DNA of 64,000 bases from an uncultured Pelagibacteraceae bacterium (GTDB taxonomy: Bacteria; Pseudomonadota; Alphaproteobacteria; Pelagibacterales; Pelagibacteraceae): assembly GCA_902543485.1 (NCBI GenBank), contig CACBYP010000001.1:124001-188000 (forward strand), in the 5' to 3' direction. A program made the position numbers and the translations under genes. This document shows, piece by piece, positions 26,384 through 34,937 of this stretch. How positions within the stretch are numbered: the stretch's first letter is position 1; each line of letters opens with the position of its first letter. The notes under the pieces are model-generated. The model ran no database searches. It was not told the DNA's origin and saw only the letters and a program-made list of their open reading frames with translations.

Positions 26384-27457
26384 TTAGACTGAACTAAGAT
26401 TATCTAAAATTCTTTTTGAGCACTGTTCTGTATTACTAGAGCCTTGAAGATCTTTTGTTCGACTGTCTTTATCTTTAAGAGTTAATTCGATTGATTTTAC
26501 TATTCTATCAGAAGCTTCTTTTTCACCCAAGTAATTTAGCATCATTGCAGCTGACCAAATCTGTCCCACTGGATTGGCTATCCCTTGGCCTGCAATATCT
26601 GGTGCAGATCCATGTACAGGTTCAAATAATGACGGGTATTTATTTGTTGGATTGATATTTCCAGATGGTGCAATTCCAATAGTTCCAGTACAAGCTGGTC
26701 CTAGATCAGATAGAATATCCCCAAAAAGGTTCGATGCGACTATCACATCAAAGCGTTCAGGACTTAAAACAAATCTAGCAGCTAATATATCGATATGGTA
26801 TTGATCAGCTTCAACATCAGGATAATTTTTTTTATTTTCATTAAATCTTTCATCCCAATAAGGCATTGTAATAGATATTCCATTTGATTTTGTAGCACTT
26901 GTTAATTTTTTTCTTTTCCTTTTCTTAGCTAATTCAAAAGCAAATTGTTGAACTCTATCTATTCCATATTTTGACATTACTGTTTCTTGAATAACAACCT
27001 CTCTATCAGTTCCCTGATACATTCTTCCACCGACTGATGAGTATTCTCCTTCGGTATTTTCTCTAACAATTATCATGTCAATATCACCAGGTTTTTTTTT
27101 AGCTAATGGAGCATTAACACCCTCAAAAAGCTTTACAGGTCTTAAATTAATAAATTGATCAAACTCTCTTCTAAATTTTAATAATGAACCCCAAAGTGTA
27201 ATATGGTCAGGGTATTTATCTGGCATACCAACCGCACCAAAAAAAATTGCATCATGTTTAGTTAATTTATCTTTCCAGTCATCTGGCATCATTTTTCCAT
27301 GCTTTTCATAATAATCACATGATGCGAAATCATAATCCTCTATCTTTAATTTGAATTGATGTTGCTGAGAAATTTCTTTTAAAATTTTTTGTGCTTCAGG
27401 TACAACTTCTTTACCAATGCCGTCACCAGCAATTGACGCTATAGAATACTCTTTCAT
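26384..27457 (-). CDS. Tartrate/D-malate dehydrogenase-type beta-decarboxylating dehydrogenase
   Basis: This 357-residue member of the isocitrate/isopropylmalate dehydrogenase superfamily has IAGDGIGKEVVPEA at the N-terminus, LRREFD-like LLKFRREFDQFINLRPVKL with substrate arginines, IIVRENTEGEYSSVGGR, and NLFGDILSDL with the metal aspartates, then EPVHGSAPDIAGQG for NAD binding. The REFDQFINLRP pattern and length fit tartrate/D-malate dehydrogenase (TtuC/DmlA) more than LeuB. The exact 2-hydroxyacid is uncertain. Confidence 0.88.
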   Translation of the reverse strand: MKEYSIASIAGDGIGKEVVPEAQKILKEISQQHQFKLKIEDYDFASCDYYEKHGKMMPDDWKDKLTKHDAIFFGAVGMPDKYPDHITLWGSLLKFRREFDQFINLRPVKLFEGVNAPLAKKKPGDIDMIIVRENTEGEYSSVGGRMYQGTDREVVIQETVMSKYGIDRVQQFAFELAKKRKRKKLTSATKSNGISITMPYWDERFNENKKNYPDVEADQYHIDILAARFVLSPERFDVIVASNLFGDILSDLGPACTGTIGIAPSGNINPTNKYPSLFEPVHGSAPDIAGQGIANPVGQIWSAAMMLNYLGEKEASDRIVKSIELTLKDKDSRTKDLQGSSNTEQCSKRILDNLSSV

Positions 27458-28492
27458 TTATTTAGTGAATGTATCGTTAAATTGCTTAGTAACTCTTACA
27501 AAAGTTGTGCACTTACTTAATTGTTTTAAAGAGGGTGCCCCAACATATGTACAACTGCTTCTTACACCACCTAAAATATTTAAAATGGTATCATTAATTT
27601 TACCACGGTACTTAACTCTTACTGTTCTGCCTTCGCTACTTCTGTAGTCTGATAGTCCACCATAATGTTTGTTATTCGCAGTTTCAGAACTTGATCCGTA
27701 AAATTCAACATACTTTGAGCCATTAGATTTTACTAATTTTCCTTTACCTTCATCATGACCTGCAAACATTCCTCCAAGCATAACAAAATCAGCTCCTCCA
27801 CCAAATGCTTTAGCAACATCACCTGGACATGTACATCCACCATCTGCAATAATATGTGCACCTAATCCATGCGCTGCATCAGCACATTCTATTACCGCAC
27901 TTAACTGAGGATAGCCAACCCCAGTTTGTATTCTTGTTGTACACACACTCCCTGGTCCAATTCCAACTTTCACAATATCTGCTCCTGATAAAATTAATTC
28001 TTGAGTCATATCTGCAGTAACAACATTACCTGCTATGATTGTTTTCGTTGGATATTTATCCCTAACAGATTTTAAAAATTTACTAAAATGCTCTGAATAA
28101 CCGTTAGCAACATCAATGCATATAAATTTAATGAAACTAAATTCTTTTAAAACTTTATCTAAATTTTGAAAATCCTCTTTTTTTGTTCCAATACTTAAAG
28201 CTACATTTGGATATATTGATTTAATTTTTTTAAATTGTTTTATTTTTTTAACATCATGCTGTTTTGTTAAGCATGTAATCATTCCATATTCAGATAATTT
28301 TTCAGCAACACCAAGAACACCTACACCATCCATATTAGCTGCCATTATAGGAATTCCAGACCATTCATTTTTACTGTATTTAAAACGATAAGTTCGTTTT
28401 AAATTAACATCTTTTCTACTTTTAAGAGTGCTTCTTTTAGGCCTAAAAAGTACGTCGGAATAATCTAGTTTTAGCTCTTCTTCAATTCTCAC
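27458..28492 (-). CDS. guaC: GMP reductase
   Basis: The 344-residue TIM-barrel enzyme converts GMP to IMP with NADPH. Landmarks are [19 protein letters not shown] at the start, the catalytic loop [12 protein letters not shown] with the nucleophilic cysteine, [14 protein letters not shown] and [12 protein letters not shown] place the start at GTG 28492 (reading [13 protein letters not shown]), which matches other GuaC proteins, while an ATG six codons upstream (28510) is possible. The next gene on this strand follows directly after its stop. Confidence 0.93.
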   Translation of the reverse strand: MRIEEELKLDYSDVLFRPKRSTLKSRKDVNLKRTYRFKYSKNEWSGIPIMAANMDGVGVLGVAEKLSEYGMITCLTKQHDVKKIKQFKKIKSIYPNVALSIGTKKEDFQNLDKVLKEFSFIKFICIDVANGYSEHFSKFLKSVRDKYPTKTIIAGNVVTADMTQELILSGADIVKVGIGPGSVCTTRIQTGVGYPQLSAVIECADAAHGLGAHIIADGGCTCPGDVAKAFGGGADFVMLGGMFAGHDEGKGKLVKSNGSKYVEFYGSSSETANNKHYGGLSDYRSSEGRTVRVKYRGKINDTILNILGGVRSSCTYVGAPSLKQLSKCTTFVRVTKQFNDTFTK

Positions 28493-28614
28493 AAAAATGA
28501 AGGTATACATCCAATGAATGATAATTCAATTTAATAATTAAGCTTATTAACGTTGTATTTGAACAATTTTAAAATTATTTGTTGAATTATAAAAATATAA
28601 ATTAAGATAAATAA

Positions 28615-29490
28615 ATGTTTGAAGGTTTTAAGAGTAAATACGTAAAAGTAAAAAAAGGTAAAGTCTTTTGCAAAGTTAAAGGAGATGGTCCTCCTTTATT
28701 ATTGCTCCATGGTTACCCTCAAACGCATTTAATGTGGCATAAAACAGCTCCAGAGTTATCTAAAATTTTTACAGTTGTTGCAGCAGACCTAAGAGGTTAT
28801 GGAAATAGTTTAGCTCCACCATCTGACAGTAAACATTTTAATTATTCTAAAAGAGAAATGGCGAGTGACATGAAACAAATGATGGTAAAATTGGGGTATG
28901 CCAAGTTTTTTGTTGCAGGCCATGATAGGGGTGGAAGAGTTGCTCATAGATTGGCAAGAGATCACAGAAAAAACGTACTTGCTCTCAGCGTTTTAGATAT
29001 TTGTCCAACTTTAGATATGTACGAACTAACAACTAGAGATTTTGCAAAAGCTTACTTCCATTGGTTTTTCTTAATTCAACCAAAATGGCTACCTGAAAGA
29101 ATGATAATGAGTGATCCAAGAAAATGGATGAAGTATTGCTTGGATAAATGGTCTGGCAATCATAAATTTGGAAAAGTTGAAGAGGGTTACATAAAGTGCT
29201 TTAAACAACCAAAGAGAATACATGGATCATGTGAAGATTATAGAGCATCTGCTACAATTGATCTTGATCATGACAGACATGATAGAAAGAAAAAATTAAA
29301 TATTCCAGTTCAAGTATTATGGGGAAAAAATGGTGTTATAGGCAAACAATTTAAACCGATTAAAATTTGGCAAAAATATTCAAATAAAAAAGTTGTTGGA
29401 GTTGCTGTTAAATCTGGACATTTTATACCAGAGCAAAATCCCAAAGAAACAATTAAACAATTAAAAAGTTTTTTTTTAAAAAATGCTTAA
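28615..29490 (+). CDS. Alpha/beta hydrolase, haloacetate dehalogenase-like
   Basis: The 291-residue hydrolase has the oxyanion HGYPQTHLMWH segment, a nucleophile elbow AGHDRGGRVAHR with aspartate in place of serine, HWFFLIQPKWLPE in the cap, and a late SGHFIPEQ histidine. Asp nucleophile with DRGGR and the Trp/His cap residues are the fluoroacetate dehalogenase pattern, and the closely related epoxide hydrolases are the alternative. A TauD-like oxygenase overlaps its 3' end by 8 bases. The natural substrate is unknown. Confidence 0.82.
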   Translation: MFEGFKSKYVKVKKGKVFCKVKGDGPPLLLLHGYPQTHLMWHKTAPELSKIFTVVAADLRGYGNSLAPPSDSKHFNYSKREMASDMKQMMVKLGYAKFFVAGHDRGGRVAHRLARDHRKNVLALSVLDICPTLDMYELTTRDFAKAYFHWFFLIQPKWLPERMIMSDPRKWMKYCLDKWSGNHKFGKVEEGYIKCFKQPKRIHGSCEDYRASATIDLDHDRHDRKKKLNIPVQVLWGKNGVIGKQFKPIKIWQKYSNKKVVGVAVKSGHFIPEQNPKETIKQLKSFFLKNA

Positions 29491-30271
29491 AATTATTCCT
29501 AATAAAAAAAATATAGGCGCAGAATTAGTCTGCGATTTAAATAAAATTAATAATTCTTCACTAAAAAAAATTAAATCTGCCTTATCGAAATATGGAATGA
29601 TTTATTTTAGAAACCAAAAATTAAGCTCTAATCATTATGTAAAATTTGCAAAAAAATTTGGAAAACTAGCAAACTATCCAAGACTTAAAGGATTGAATAA
29701 AAAATATCCTCAAATAACTGTTGTTCAAAGAAAATCAACTGACAAAGGCCCTAGTTTTGGAGAGCAATTTCATACTGATTCAATTTATACTAAAAAACCG
29801 CCTAGATTTACTATGTTACTTTCTAAATTAGTTCCAAAAAAAGGTCAGGCAAACACAGATTTCTGTTCCCAATATTTAGCTTATGAAAAATTACCAACTA
29901 AATTTAAAAGAAGGTTTAAGAACGAAAAATGTATATTTTCATCAGAAGGACCTATTTCTGTAACAAGATTAGAAAGAGAGAAAGAAAAGGGGAAAAAAGC
30001 TAAAGAACTTATTTCAAAGCATAAATTAATTAGAAAAATAAATAGTAAATATACTTTATACTGTAGTCCTGGACACTTTATTCGTTTTAATAACAGCAAA
30101 ATTGACAAAAAATTAAAAACTTATTTATTTAAACACCAATTAAAAAAAAGTTTTCAATATTCTTTAGAATGGGAAAAGAACCAATTAGCCATTTGGGATA
30201 ATAGATCTATGCTTCATCAAGCAACAGCTTTTAAAGGTAATAGAATTATGCATAGAATTACTGTCCAATAA
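29483..30271 (+). CDS. TauD/TfdA-family 2-oxoglutarate dioxygenase
   Basis: The 262-residue protein has the facial-triad motif FHTDSIYT (His, Asp), a distal histidine in NRSMLHQATAF and the 2-oxoglutarate arginine in RIMHRITVQ. The C-terminus stops right after that arginine strand, a few residues earlier than in typical TauD. It overlaps the dehalogenase-like gene upstream and shares a TAATG with the AEC carrier downstream, so the three form an operon. TauD relatives hydroxylate sulfonates, gamma-butyrobetaine or chlorinated phenoxyacids, and the substrate here is open. Confidence 0.83.
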   Translation: MLKIIPNKKNIGAELVCDLNKINNSSLKKIKSALSKYGMIYFRNQKLSSNHYVKFAKKFGKLANYPRLKGLNKKYPQITVVQRKSTDKGPSFGEQFHTDSIYTKKPPRFTMLLSKLVPKKGQANTDFCSQYLAYEKLPTKFKRRFKNEKCIFSSEGPISVTRLEREKEKGKKAKELISKHKLIRKINSKYTLYCSPGHFIRFNNSKIDKKLKTYLFKHQLKKSFQYSLEWEKNQLAIWDNRSMLHQATAFKGNRIMHRITVQ

Positions 30272-31194
30272 TGTTTCAAGTATTCCTAGGATTAACTCCA
30301 TTTATTGGTGTCACTCTTATTGGTTATATTTTAGGATATATTAAAATATTCGATTTACAGAAGGCTAGAATATTTAATTTATTTTCATTTTATATAGCGG
30401 TACCAGCTTTAATCATAAAACTAGTTGCGCAAAGTGACATTGGTGAAATAGATGTATCTCAAATTTCATCATATTTTTTAATGCAGTTAACAAGTGGAAT
30501 ATTTGCTTTTTTATTAACTAAAAATACTTTTAAAAGGTCAATTCAGGAGTCTATTATTTGGGCTTTAACTGTTGCTTTATCCAATCACGTAATATTAGTC
30601 TTACCTATTGCGGAAATATTTTTTGCAGGAAGTACGATAACTCAAATATCAGGTATTATTTTAATGGATAGTGTAGTTTTACTATCCATAGTTAGTTTCT
30701 TTTTAGAACTTACTGTAAAAAAAAGAATTAAATTATTTCAGTTTTTAAGAAATTTAATATTAAATCCGATGATATTAGCAATATTAATTGGATTGATTAT
30801 AAGAATTTCAAAGATCAATATAGACGAAACACCATTTGAGTATATTCTTCAAAGACTGGCTGCATGTGTGATGCCAGTTGGTTTATTTGCAATTGGTATC
30901 ATTCTATCTTTTTATTCAAAAAAAGTTTTCAATAAATTAACAATTACTATCTCAATATTGAAACTCATTGTATCACCATTGATTTTGCTGATCTTAGGTT
31001 ACACATTTTTTAGCTTATCAAATCCAATCAATTTTGCTGGAGCTTTGTTGGTTAGTGTTGGCCCATGTGGAGCCACCTCAATTGTTATGTGCTCTGCATA
31101 TAATGTAAGTCCAGAAAATATTATTAAAGCAATATTTATTTCAACATTTGCTTCAATATTTACTTTTTTATTTACTATAAATTTATTAAATTAA
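30271..31194 (+). CDS. AEC (auxin efflux carrier) family transporter
   Basis: The 307-residue membrane protein has about ten membrane segments, starting with FQVFLGLTPFIGVTLIGYIL. The central NPMILAILIGLIIR-type segment after a short loop, and the final GPCGATSIVMCSAYNVSP, are typical of AEC/malonate-type carriers. It overlaps the dioxygenase gene by one base, so it may import or export the substrate of the dehalogenase-like hydrolase and dioxygenase. Direction of transport is not predictable. Confidence 0.85.
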   Translation: MFQVFLGLTPFIGVTLIGYILGYIKIFDLQKARIFNLFSFYIAVPALIIKLVAQSDIGEIDVSQISSYFLMQLTSGIFAFLLTKNTFKRSIQESIIWALTVALSNHVILVLPIAEIFFAGSTITQISGIILMDSVVLLSIVSFFLELTVKKRIKLFQFLRNLILNPMILAILIGLIIRISKINIDETPFEYILQRLAACVMPVGLFAIGIILSFYSKKVFNKLTITISILKLIVSPLILLILGYTFFSLSNPINFAGALLVSVGPCGATSIVMCSAYNVSPENIIKAIFISTFASIFTFLFTINLLN

Positions 31195-31199
31195 AAATT

Positions 31200-31649
31200 A
31201 TGTATAAAAAAATATTTAGCATTCTTTTCATTTTTCTTTTTTTATCATCGATCTCAATAGCCAAAGATAAAATAGATGAAACCATTGATAAAACTACTGA
31301 TTTTTTAAAATCTATAACTAAGAAAAGCTTGAATAAATCCCAAACAGCAGAATTTTTAAATAATTATGCAATAACATTAGAAGATGAGAGGAATCAAGGT
31401 GTTGTAACTTATATATTTGATGAAAAAAATTATAAAAGATACCAAGATGGAAAAGTTATTTCAGAAGATGGATGGAGATTTACAAATTTAGGTAAGTTAA
31501 GAGTTTTTTCAGGTGATATTAAATTAACTTGGAAATTTAAACTTGATAAGCAAAACGTAATAGTAATTAAAACTAAATTTCAACCACTTGGAAAAGAATA
31601 TCCTTTTACTTATCAATTAAAAGATAAGTTCTTTGAACAAATAAATTAA
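31200..31649 (+). CDS. Secreted hypothetical protein
   Basis: The 149-residue protein begins with a signal peptide (MYKKIFSILFIFLFLSSISIAKD, cleavage after SIA around residue 21). The mature part is rich in lysine and beta-strand-like segments (KYRFQDGK-like pattern, WRFTNLGKLRVFSGD). No family is recognised. It follows the AEC carrier by 5 bases and is probably co-transcribed. Only export to the periplasm can be inferred. Confidence 0.6.
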   Translation: MYKKIFSILFIFLFLSSISIAKDKIDETIDKTTDFLKSITKKSLNKSQTAEFLNNYAITLEDERNQGVVTYIFDEKNYKRYQDGKVISEDGWRFTNLGKLRVFSGDIKLTWKFKLDKQNVIVIKTKFQPLGKEYPFTYQLKDKFFEQIN

Positions 31650-31763
31650 ATGTCAAAAAGATATAGTGGAAAATCATTTAAAGACTCTAGTGTGATGAAA
31701 AAAGCTAAACTTTCTCTAAAGGAAAAACGAAAAATTAAAAAAGATAAGAAAAAGAACAAGTGA
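31650..31763 (+). CDS. 37-residue lysine-rich small protein
   Basis: An ATG immediately after the upstream stop opens a 37-codon frame ending at TGA 31763. The product has 16 lysines, starts MSKRYSGKSFKDSSVMKKAK and has a highly basic C-terminal end. The composition would suit RNA or ribosome binding. It may be a chance frame, but the direct junction with the previous stop is the same arrangement as for genuine neighbours. Confidence 0.45.
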   Translation: MSKRYSGKSFKDSSVMKKAKLSLKEKRKIKKDKKKNK

Positions 31764-31771
31764 AATCTTGT

Positions 31772-31799
31772 TTGCATCAAAAAATAAAAGTAGTATAAA
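31772..31799 (+). promoter_or_regulatory. Candidate promoter of the tRNA gene
   Basis: TTGCAT (31772-31777) and TATAAA (31794-31799) are 16 bases apart. Transcription would begin near 31806, about 9 bases before the tRNA 5' end. The spacing is near ideal for sigma-70 and the target is clear, which makes this one of the better promoter calls here. Confidence 0.5.
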
Positions 31800-31814
31800 C
31801 CAACAATTATTTAC

Positions 31815-31891
31815 GGCGGGGTAGCTCAGTTGGTTAGAGCGCGGGACTCATAAGCCCGAGGTCAGTGGTTCGATCCCACTTCCCGCTACCA
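31815..31891 (+). tRNA. tRNA with CAT anticodon (elongator Met, possibly Ile2)
   Basis: The 77-base cloverleaf has a 7-bp acceptor stem starting GGCGGGG, a D-arm with GCTC/GAGC, anticodon loop CTCATAA with CAT at positions 34-36, a T-arm AGTGG/CCACT with loop TTCGATC, and encoded CCA at 31889-31891. It lacks the C1-A72 mismatch and the G-C triplet adjacent to the loop of initiator tRNA. The first acceptor pair is G-T, and the anticodon-stem pair 31-39 is A/G, both unusual. Met and lysidine-modified Ile cannot be told apart by eye. The CCA abuts the stop codon of the opposite-strand gene. Confidence 0.9.
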
Positions 31892-32401
31892 TTATTTAAT
31901 TGCTATTACATTTAAACTTATAGGAAAACCATAAGGTTTGAATTCACTAGTATCATTAAACAAACCAAATGAACCAACTTTATTAATTTTTGAAAAACCC
32001 GCTGCACTGAGATAATCATACATAAACTCATAGTTCCATCCAAAATAGTGATAATCATAATTATCAACCTGTCCACCAAAAATCATTCGCATGGTATGGA
32101 ATTTTATTTTTTTATTTGCGATTGGAGATACAAAAAAATGACAAAGAATATCCATATCTGGCACGGAAACATAAAACTTTCCATCTTTCTTTAAAATTCT
32201 GTAAATACCTTTTAATGTATTATGAATTTTTTTTTGATCAATATGTTCAATTATATGACTAGCATAAATTTCTTCTATGCTTTCATCCTCAAATTGACTT
32301 AGATCCTCTATATTTCCAACAATATCAACATCAGGTTTCTTTTGTGCGTTAAAGTTTTTCCAACCATCTTTTTTTGTTAAGCCGCCGATATTTATTTTCA
32401 T
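31892..32401 (-). CDS. SAM-dependent methyltransferase-like protein
   Basis: This 169-residue protein looks like the short SAM methyltransferases linked to polysaccharide genes: MKINIGGL at the N-terminus, VGNIEDLSQFEDESIEEIYASHIIEHI (residues about 28-54, motif IV/post-I) and RILKKDGKFYVSVPDM. The usual glycine-rich motif I is reduced to INIGG, so catalytic competence is uncertain. It stands alone between a tRNA and apt. The target is unknown. Confidence 0.68.
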   Translation of the reverse strand: MKINIGGLTKKDGWKNFNAQKKPDVDIVGNIEDLSQFEDESIEEIYASHIIEHIDQKKIHNTLKGIYRILKKDGKFYVSVPDMDILCHFFVSPIANKKIKFHTMRMIFGGQVDNYDYHYFGWNYEFMYDYLSAAGFSKINKVGSFGLFNDTSEFKPYGFPISLNVIAIK

Positions 32402-32579
32402 ATGAAACTTTAACAGAAATTTAAAAACACTAAAATTGAAAAATTCCTGTTACACATATAACTTTATTATTGGGTAATTTTACTATTTCTTATTTTTGGA
32501 GATAATCAATATTGAAAAAAATATAATATCACAAAACATGATCCCGAGTTAAGTGTTTTGGTTCCACTTTACGAAACCA
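32402..32579. other. 178-base gap with weak structure downstream of apt
   Basis: No gene is visible. Read in the minus direction after apt, an A/T-rich hairpin (CAAAACA/TGTTTTG, plus-strand 32532-32538 and 32554-32560) is followed ten bases on by a run of seven T, which could be a weak apt terminator. The rest, up to the methyltransferase start at 32401, is AT-rich and probably holds that gene's promoter. Confidence 0.4.
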
Positions 32580-33107
32580 TTAATGACCAGGAAAATCTAA
32601 AAGATTTTCAACTTTATATCCTTTTTTTAAAAGATTATCAGTACCACCAAGATCAAATAAATTAATTACAAAAATAAAACCTGCTACATTACTTTTTGAT
32701 ATTTCAATTAATTTAGCTGCCGCATCTGCGGTTCCGCCAGTTGCAATTAAATCATCAATAATTAATACATTATCGTTTTCATTAAATGAATCTTTGTGAA
32801 CTTCAATTGTAGCTGTTCCATATTCTAGTTCAAAATCTACAGAGTGTACTTCTGCAGGTAATTTATTTTTTTTTCTTAACATTATAAATGGCTTATCTAA
32901 GATATACGAAATAGCAGAAGCAAACACAAAGCCTCGGGATTCTACTGCAGCTATTTTATCAAAATTAAATTTTTTAGATCTCTCTACAATTTGATTTATA
33001 CACTCTTTGAAAGCCTTTTCGTTTTTAATTAGAGTTGTGATGTCTCTAAATAGAATTCCCTTTTTAGGATAGTCTTTAATTGATCTAATATGTTCTTTTA
33101 AATCCAT
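32580..33107 (-). CDS. apt: Adenine phosphoribosyltransferase
   Basis: The 175-residue enzyme converts adenine and PRPP to AMP. It has GILFRDITTLI, AAVESRGFVFASAIS, the PRPP motif VLIIDDLIATGGTADAA (about 118-134) and LLDFPGH at the end. It is divergent from mtnP across a 28-base gap. Since MtnP releases adenine from methylthioadenosine, the pairing is metabolically coherent. Length and motifs are standard. Confidence 0.95.
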   Translation of the reverse strand: MDLKEHIRSIKDYPKKGILFRDITTLIKNEKAFKECINQIVERSKKFNFDKIAAVESRGFVFASAISYILDKPFIMLRKKNKLPAEVHSVDFELEYGTATIEVHKDSFNENDNVLIIDDLIATGGTADAAAKLIEISKSNVAGFIFVINLFDLGGTDNLLKKGYKVENLLDFPGH

Positions 33108-33117
33108 AAAACTTAAT

Positions 33118-33123
33118 TATAAT
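33118..33123 (+). promoter_or_regulatory. Candidate -10 box of mtnP
   Basis: A perfect TATAAT lies 12 bases before the mtnP ATG (33136). Transcription would start near 33130, leaving only about six leader bases, so the messenger would be almost leaderless. No good -35 is seen. The 28-base divergent gap leaves no room for a longer leader. Confidence 0.4.
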
Positions 33124-33135
33124 CTAAAACGTATT

Positions 33136-34008
33136 ATGGCAAATAATAAATTAGCAATTATTGGTGGAAGTGGCCTATATGATGTTGAAGAGTTTAAAGA
33201 TAGAGAAACTTTAGATTTAAACACTCCATGGGGGAAACCCTCAGATTTAATATTAAAAGCTAAATATAATAATAAAGAAATTTATTTTTTACCAAGACAT
33301 GGAAAAGGTCATTTTATTTCTCCATCAAAAATAAATTTTAGAGCAAATATTGATGCTCTTAAACAACTAGGTATCACAGACATAGTTTCTGTTTCAGCCG
33401 TTGGATCTTTAAAAGAAGATTTACCCCCAGGTAAATTTGTTATCGTTGACCAATTCATTGATAGAACTTTTGCAAGAAACAAAACTTTTTTCGATGATGA
33501 GATTGTTGCTCATGTATCAATGGCACACCCAACCTCAAATGGGCTGATGAATGCTTGTGAAGATGCTATTAAAAAAGAAAATATAACTTATCAAAGAGGT
33601 GGAACTTATGTTGTAATGGAAGGTCCACAATTCTCTACATTAGCAGAGTCAAATCTATATAGATCATGGAAAGCAGATGTTATTGGAATGACAAATATGC
33701 CAGAAGCCAAGCTAGCAAGAGAAGCTGAAATCAGATATGCTTCTGTATCGATGGTAACAGATTATGATTGCTGGCATCCAGATCATGAAAATGTTGATGT
33801 TCAACAAGTTATAAAAGTACTCTTAGATAATGCCGCGAAAGCAAAAAATATGATTAAAAATTTGATAGATAACTTTGAAAATCACATAGATCCTAATGAT
33901 CCAACTAATAATTGCTTAGATGTAGCAATAATTACAGCTCCAGAAAAAAGAACACAAAAAACTAAAAATAAATTAAAAACAATTGCAGGAAGAGTTTTAA
34001 ATATATGA
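33136..34008 (+). CDS. mtnP: S-methyl-5'-thioadenosine phosphorylase
   Basis: The 290-residue phosphorylase cleaves methylthioadenosine (the by-product of spermidine synthesis) to adenine and methylthioribose-1-phosphate. Motifs are LAIIGGSGLYDVEEF at the N-terminus, PRHGKGHFISPS (phosphate site), VMEGPQFSTLAES, and the substrate loop IGMTNMPEAKLAREAEI, then VTDYDCWH. These are MTAP/MTIP-type rather than general purine phosphorylase features. The stop overlaps the next gene by ATGA. Confidence 0.94.
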   Translation: MANNKLAIIGGSGLYDVEEFKDRETLDLNTPWGKPSDLILKAKYNNKEIYFLPRHGKGHFISPSKINFRANIDALKQLGITDIVSVSAVGSLKEDLPPGKFVIVDQFIDRTFARNKTFFDDEIVAHVSMAHPTSNGLMNACEDAIKKENITYQRGGTYVVMEGPQFSTLAESNLYRSWKADVIGMTNMPEAKLAREAEIRYASVSMVTDYDCWHPDHENVDVQQVIKVLLDNAAKAKNMIKNLIDNFENHIDPNDPTNNCLDVAIITAPEKRTQKTKNKLKTIAGRVLNI

Positions 34009-34937
34009 AGAAACTATTTTTAATTTCATTATTTTTGATTATTTCTAATTTAGCTTACGCTAATGGTAAAATTTTAAAAAGTGGATTTTTTACTAAATCA
34101 GCCTCAGTAGAGGAGGGTATGGACGTAAAAGATCCAAAAAACAAAATTATAATTATTTATAATCATGGTCAAAATTCAAATGATAAAGCACACAAGAATG
34201 AATGTATTTGGGTAAATCAAATAAGAAATCAAGCTTCATTAGTTGATGATGAAATTAATGGCAAAAAAATTATGGTTTATAATTTCTGCTCAAATGATTT
34301 TGCAGGTGATATGTCATTAAAAAAACACTGGTGGAAGTCCAAAACTCCTTATGTAGGTAAACATAAGTTAGACAAAAGGATTGAAAAAAATTTAGAATTA
34401 GTTGAAAAATTTATAGAAATAGGAGTACCTAGAAAACAAATTATTATTTCAGGACATTCCTGTGGAGGATTATTAACCTTAATGTTGTTGTCTGCTCATC
34501 CCGAAAAAGTTGGTGGTGGAATATCATATATGCAAGCTTGCTTTGGTAAGCTTTCTAAAAGTTATAAAGTAAAAAAAGTAGGTCCTGAAAAGGCATTAGC
34601 AAAATTTGCTAAAAAATACCCGGGCCCTGCTGAATTAAGAGCAAGACAAATTAATAATATTAAAAATTCTGAAAATGTTCCTGTTCTAGCTTTTACGCAT
34701 CCAAAAGATAAGTTTGAAGGTCTGTTATCTGACTGGTTAGAAGAAGTTCCAGGAGTTAAAAGAATTGTTATTTCTAAAGATTATAAAATTAACGGAAAAT
34801 CTTGTGCTGTCAAAGGAGTTGATTGGCAAAAAAATATCTCAGCTCAGAAAAATCCAGGTCATGAAATGAACCAGGCTGATTGTTTTCAATATTATAATCC
34901 AACAATTAAAGAATACATTGCTTCAAGAATAAAATAA
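34005..34937 (+). CDS. Secreted alpha/beta hydrolase-like protein between mtnP and mtnA
   Basis: The 310-residue protein has a signal peptide (MKKLFLISLFLIISNLAYAN, cleavage after AYA near residue 19) and an alpha/beta-hydrolase nucleophile elbow ISGHSCGGLLTL, with a late histidine in NPGHEMNQ. It resembles dienelactone-hydrolase-like secreted esterases, but the substrate is unknown. It overlaps mtnP by ATGA and mtnA by TAATG, so it is firmly inside the methylthioadenosine operon. An exported enzyme there is odd, since the other steps are cytoplasmic. Confidence 0.75.
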   Translation: MKKLFLISLFLIISNLAYANGKILKSGFFTKSASVEEGMDVKDPKNKIIIIYNHGQNSNDKAHKNECIWVNQIRNQASLVDDEINGKKIMVYNFCSNDFAGDMSLKKHWWKSKTPYVGKHKLDKRIEKNLELVEKFIEIGVPRKQIIISGHSCGGLLTLMLLSAHPEKVGGGISYMQACFGKLSKSYKVKKVGPEKALAKFAKKYPGPAELRARQINNIKNSENVPVLAFTHPKDKFEGLLSDWLEEVPGVKRIVISKDYKINGKSCAVKGVDWQKNISAQKNPGHEMNQADCFQYYNPTIKEYIASRIK

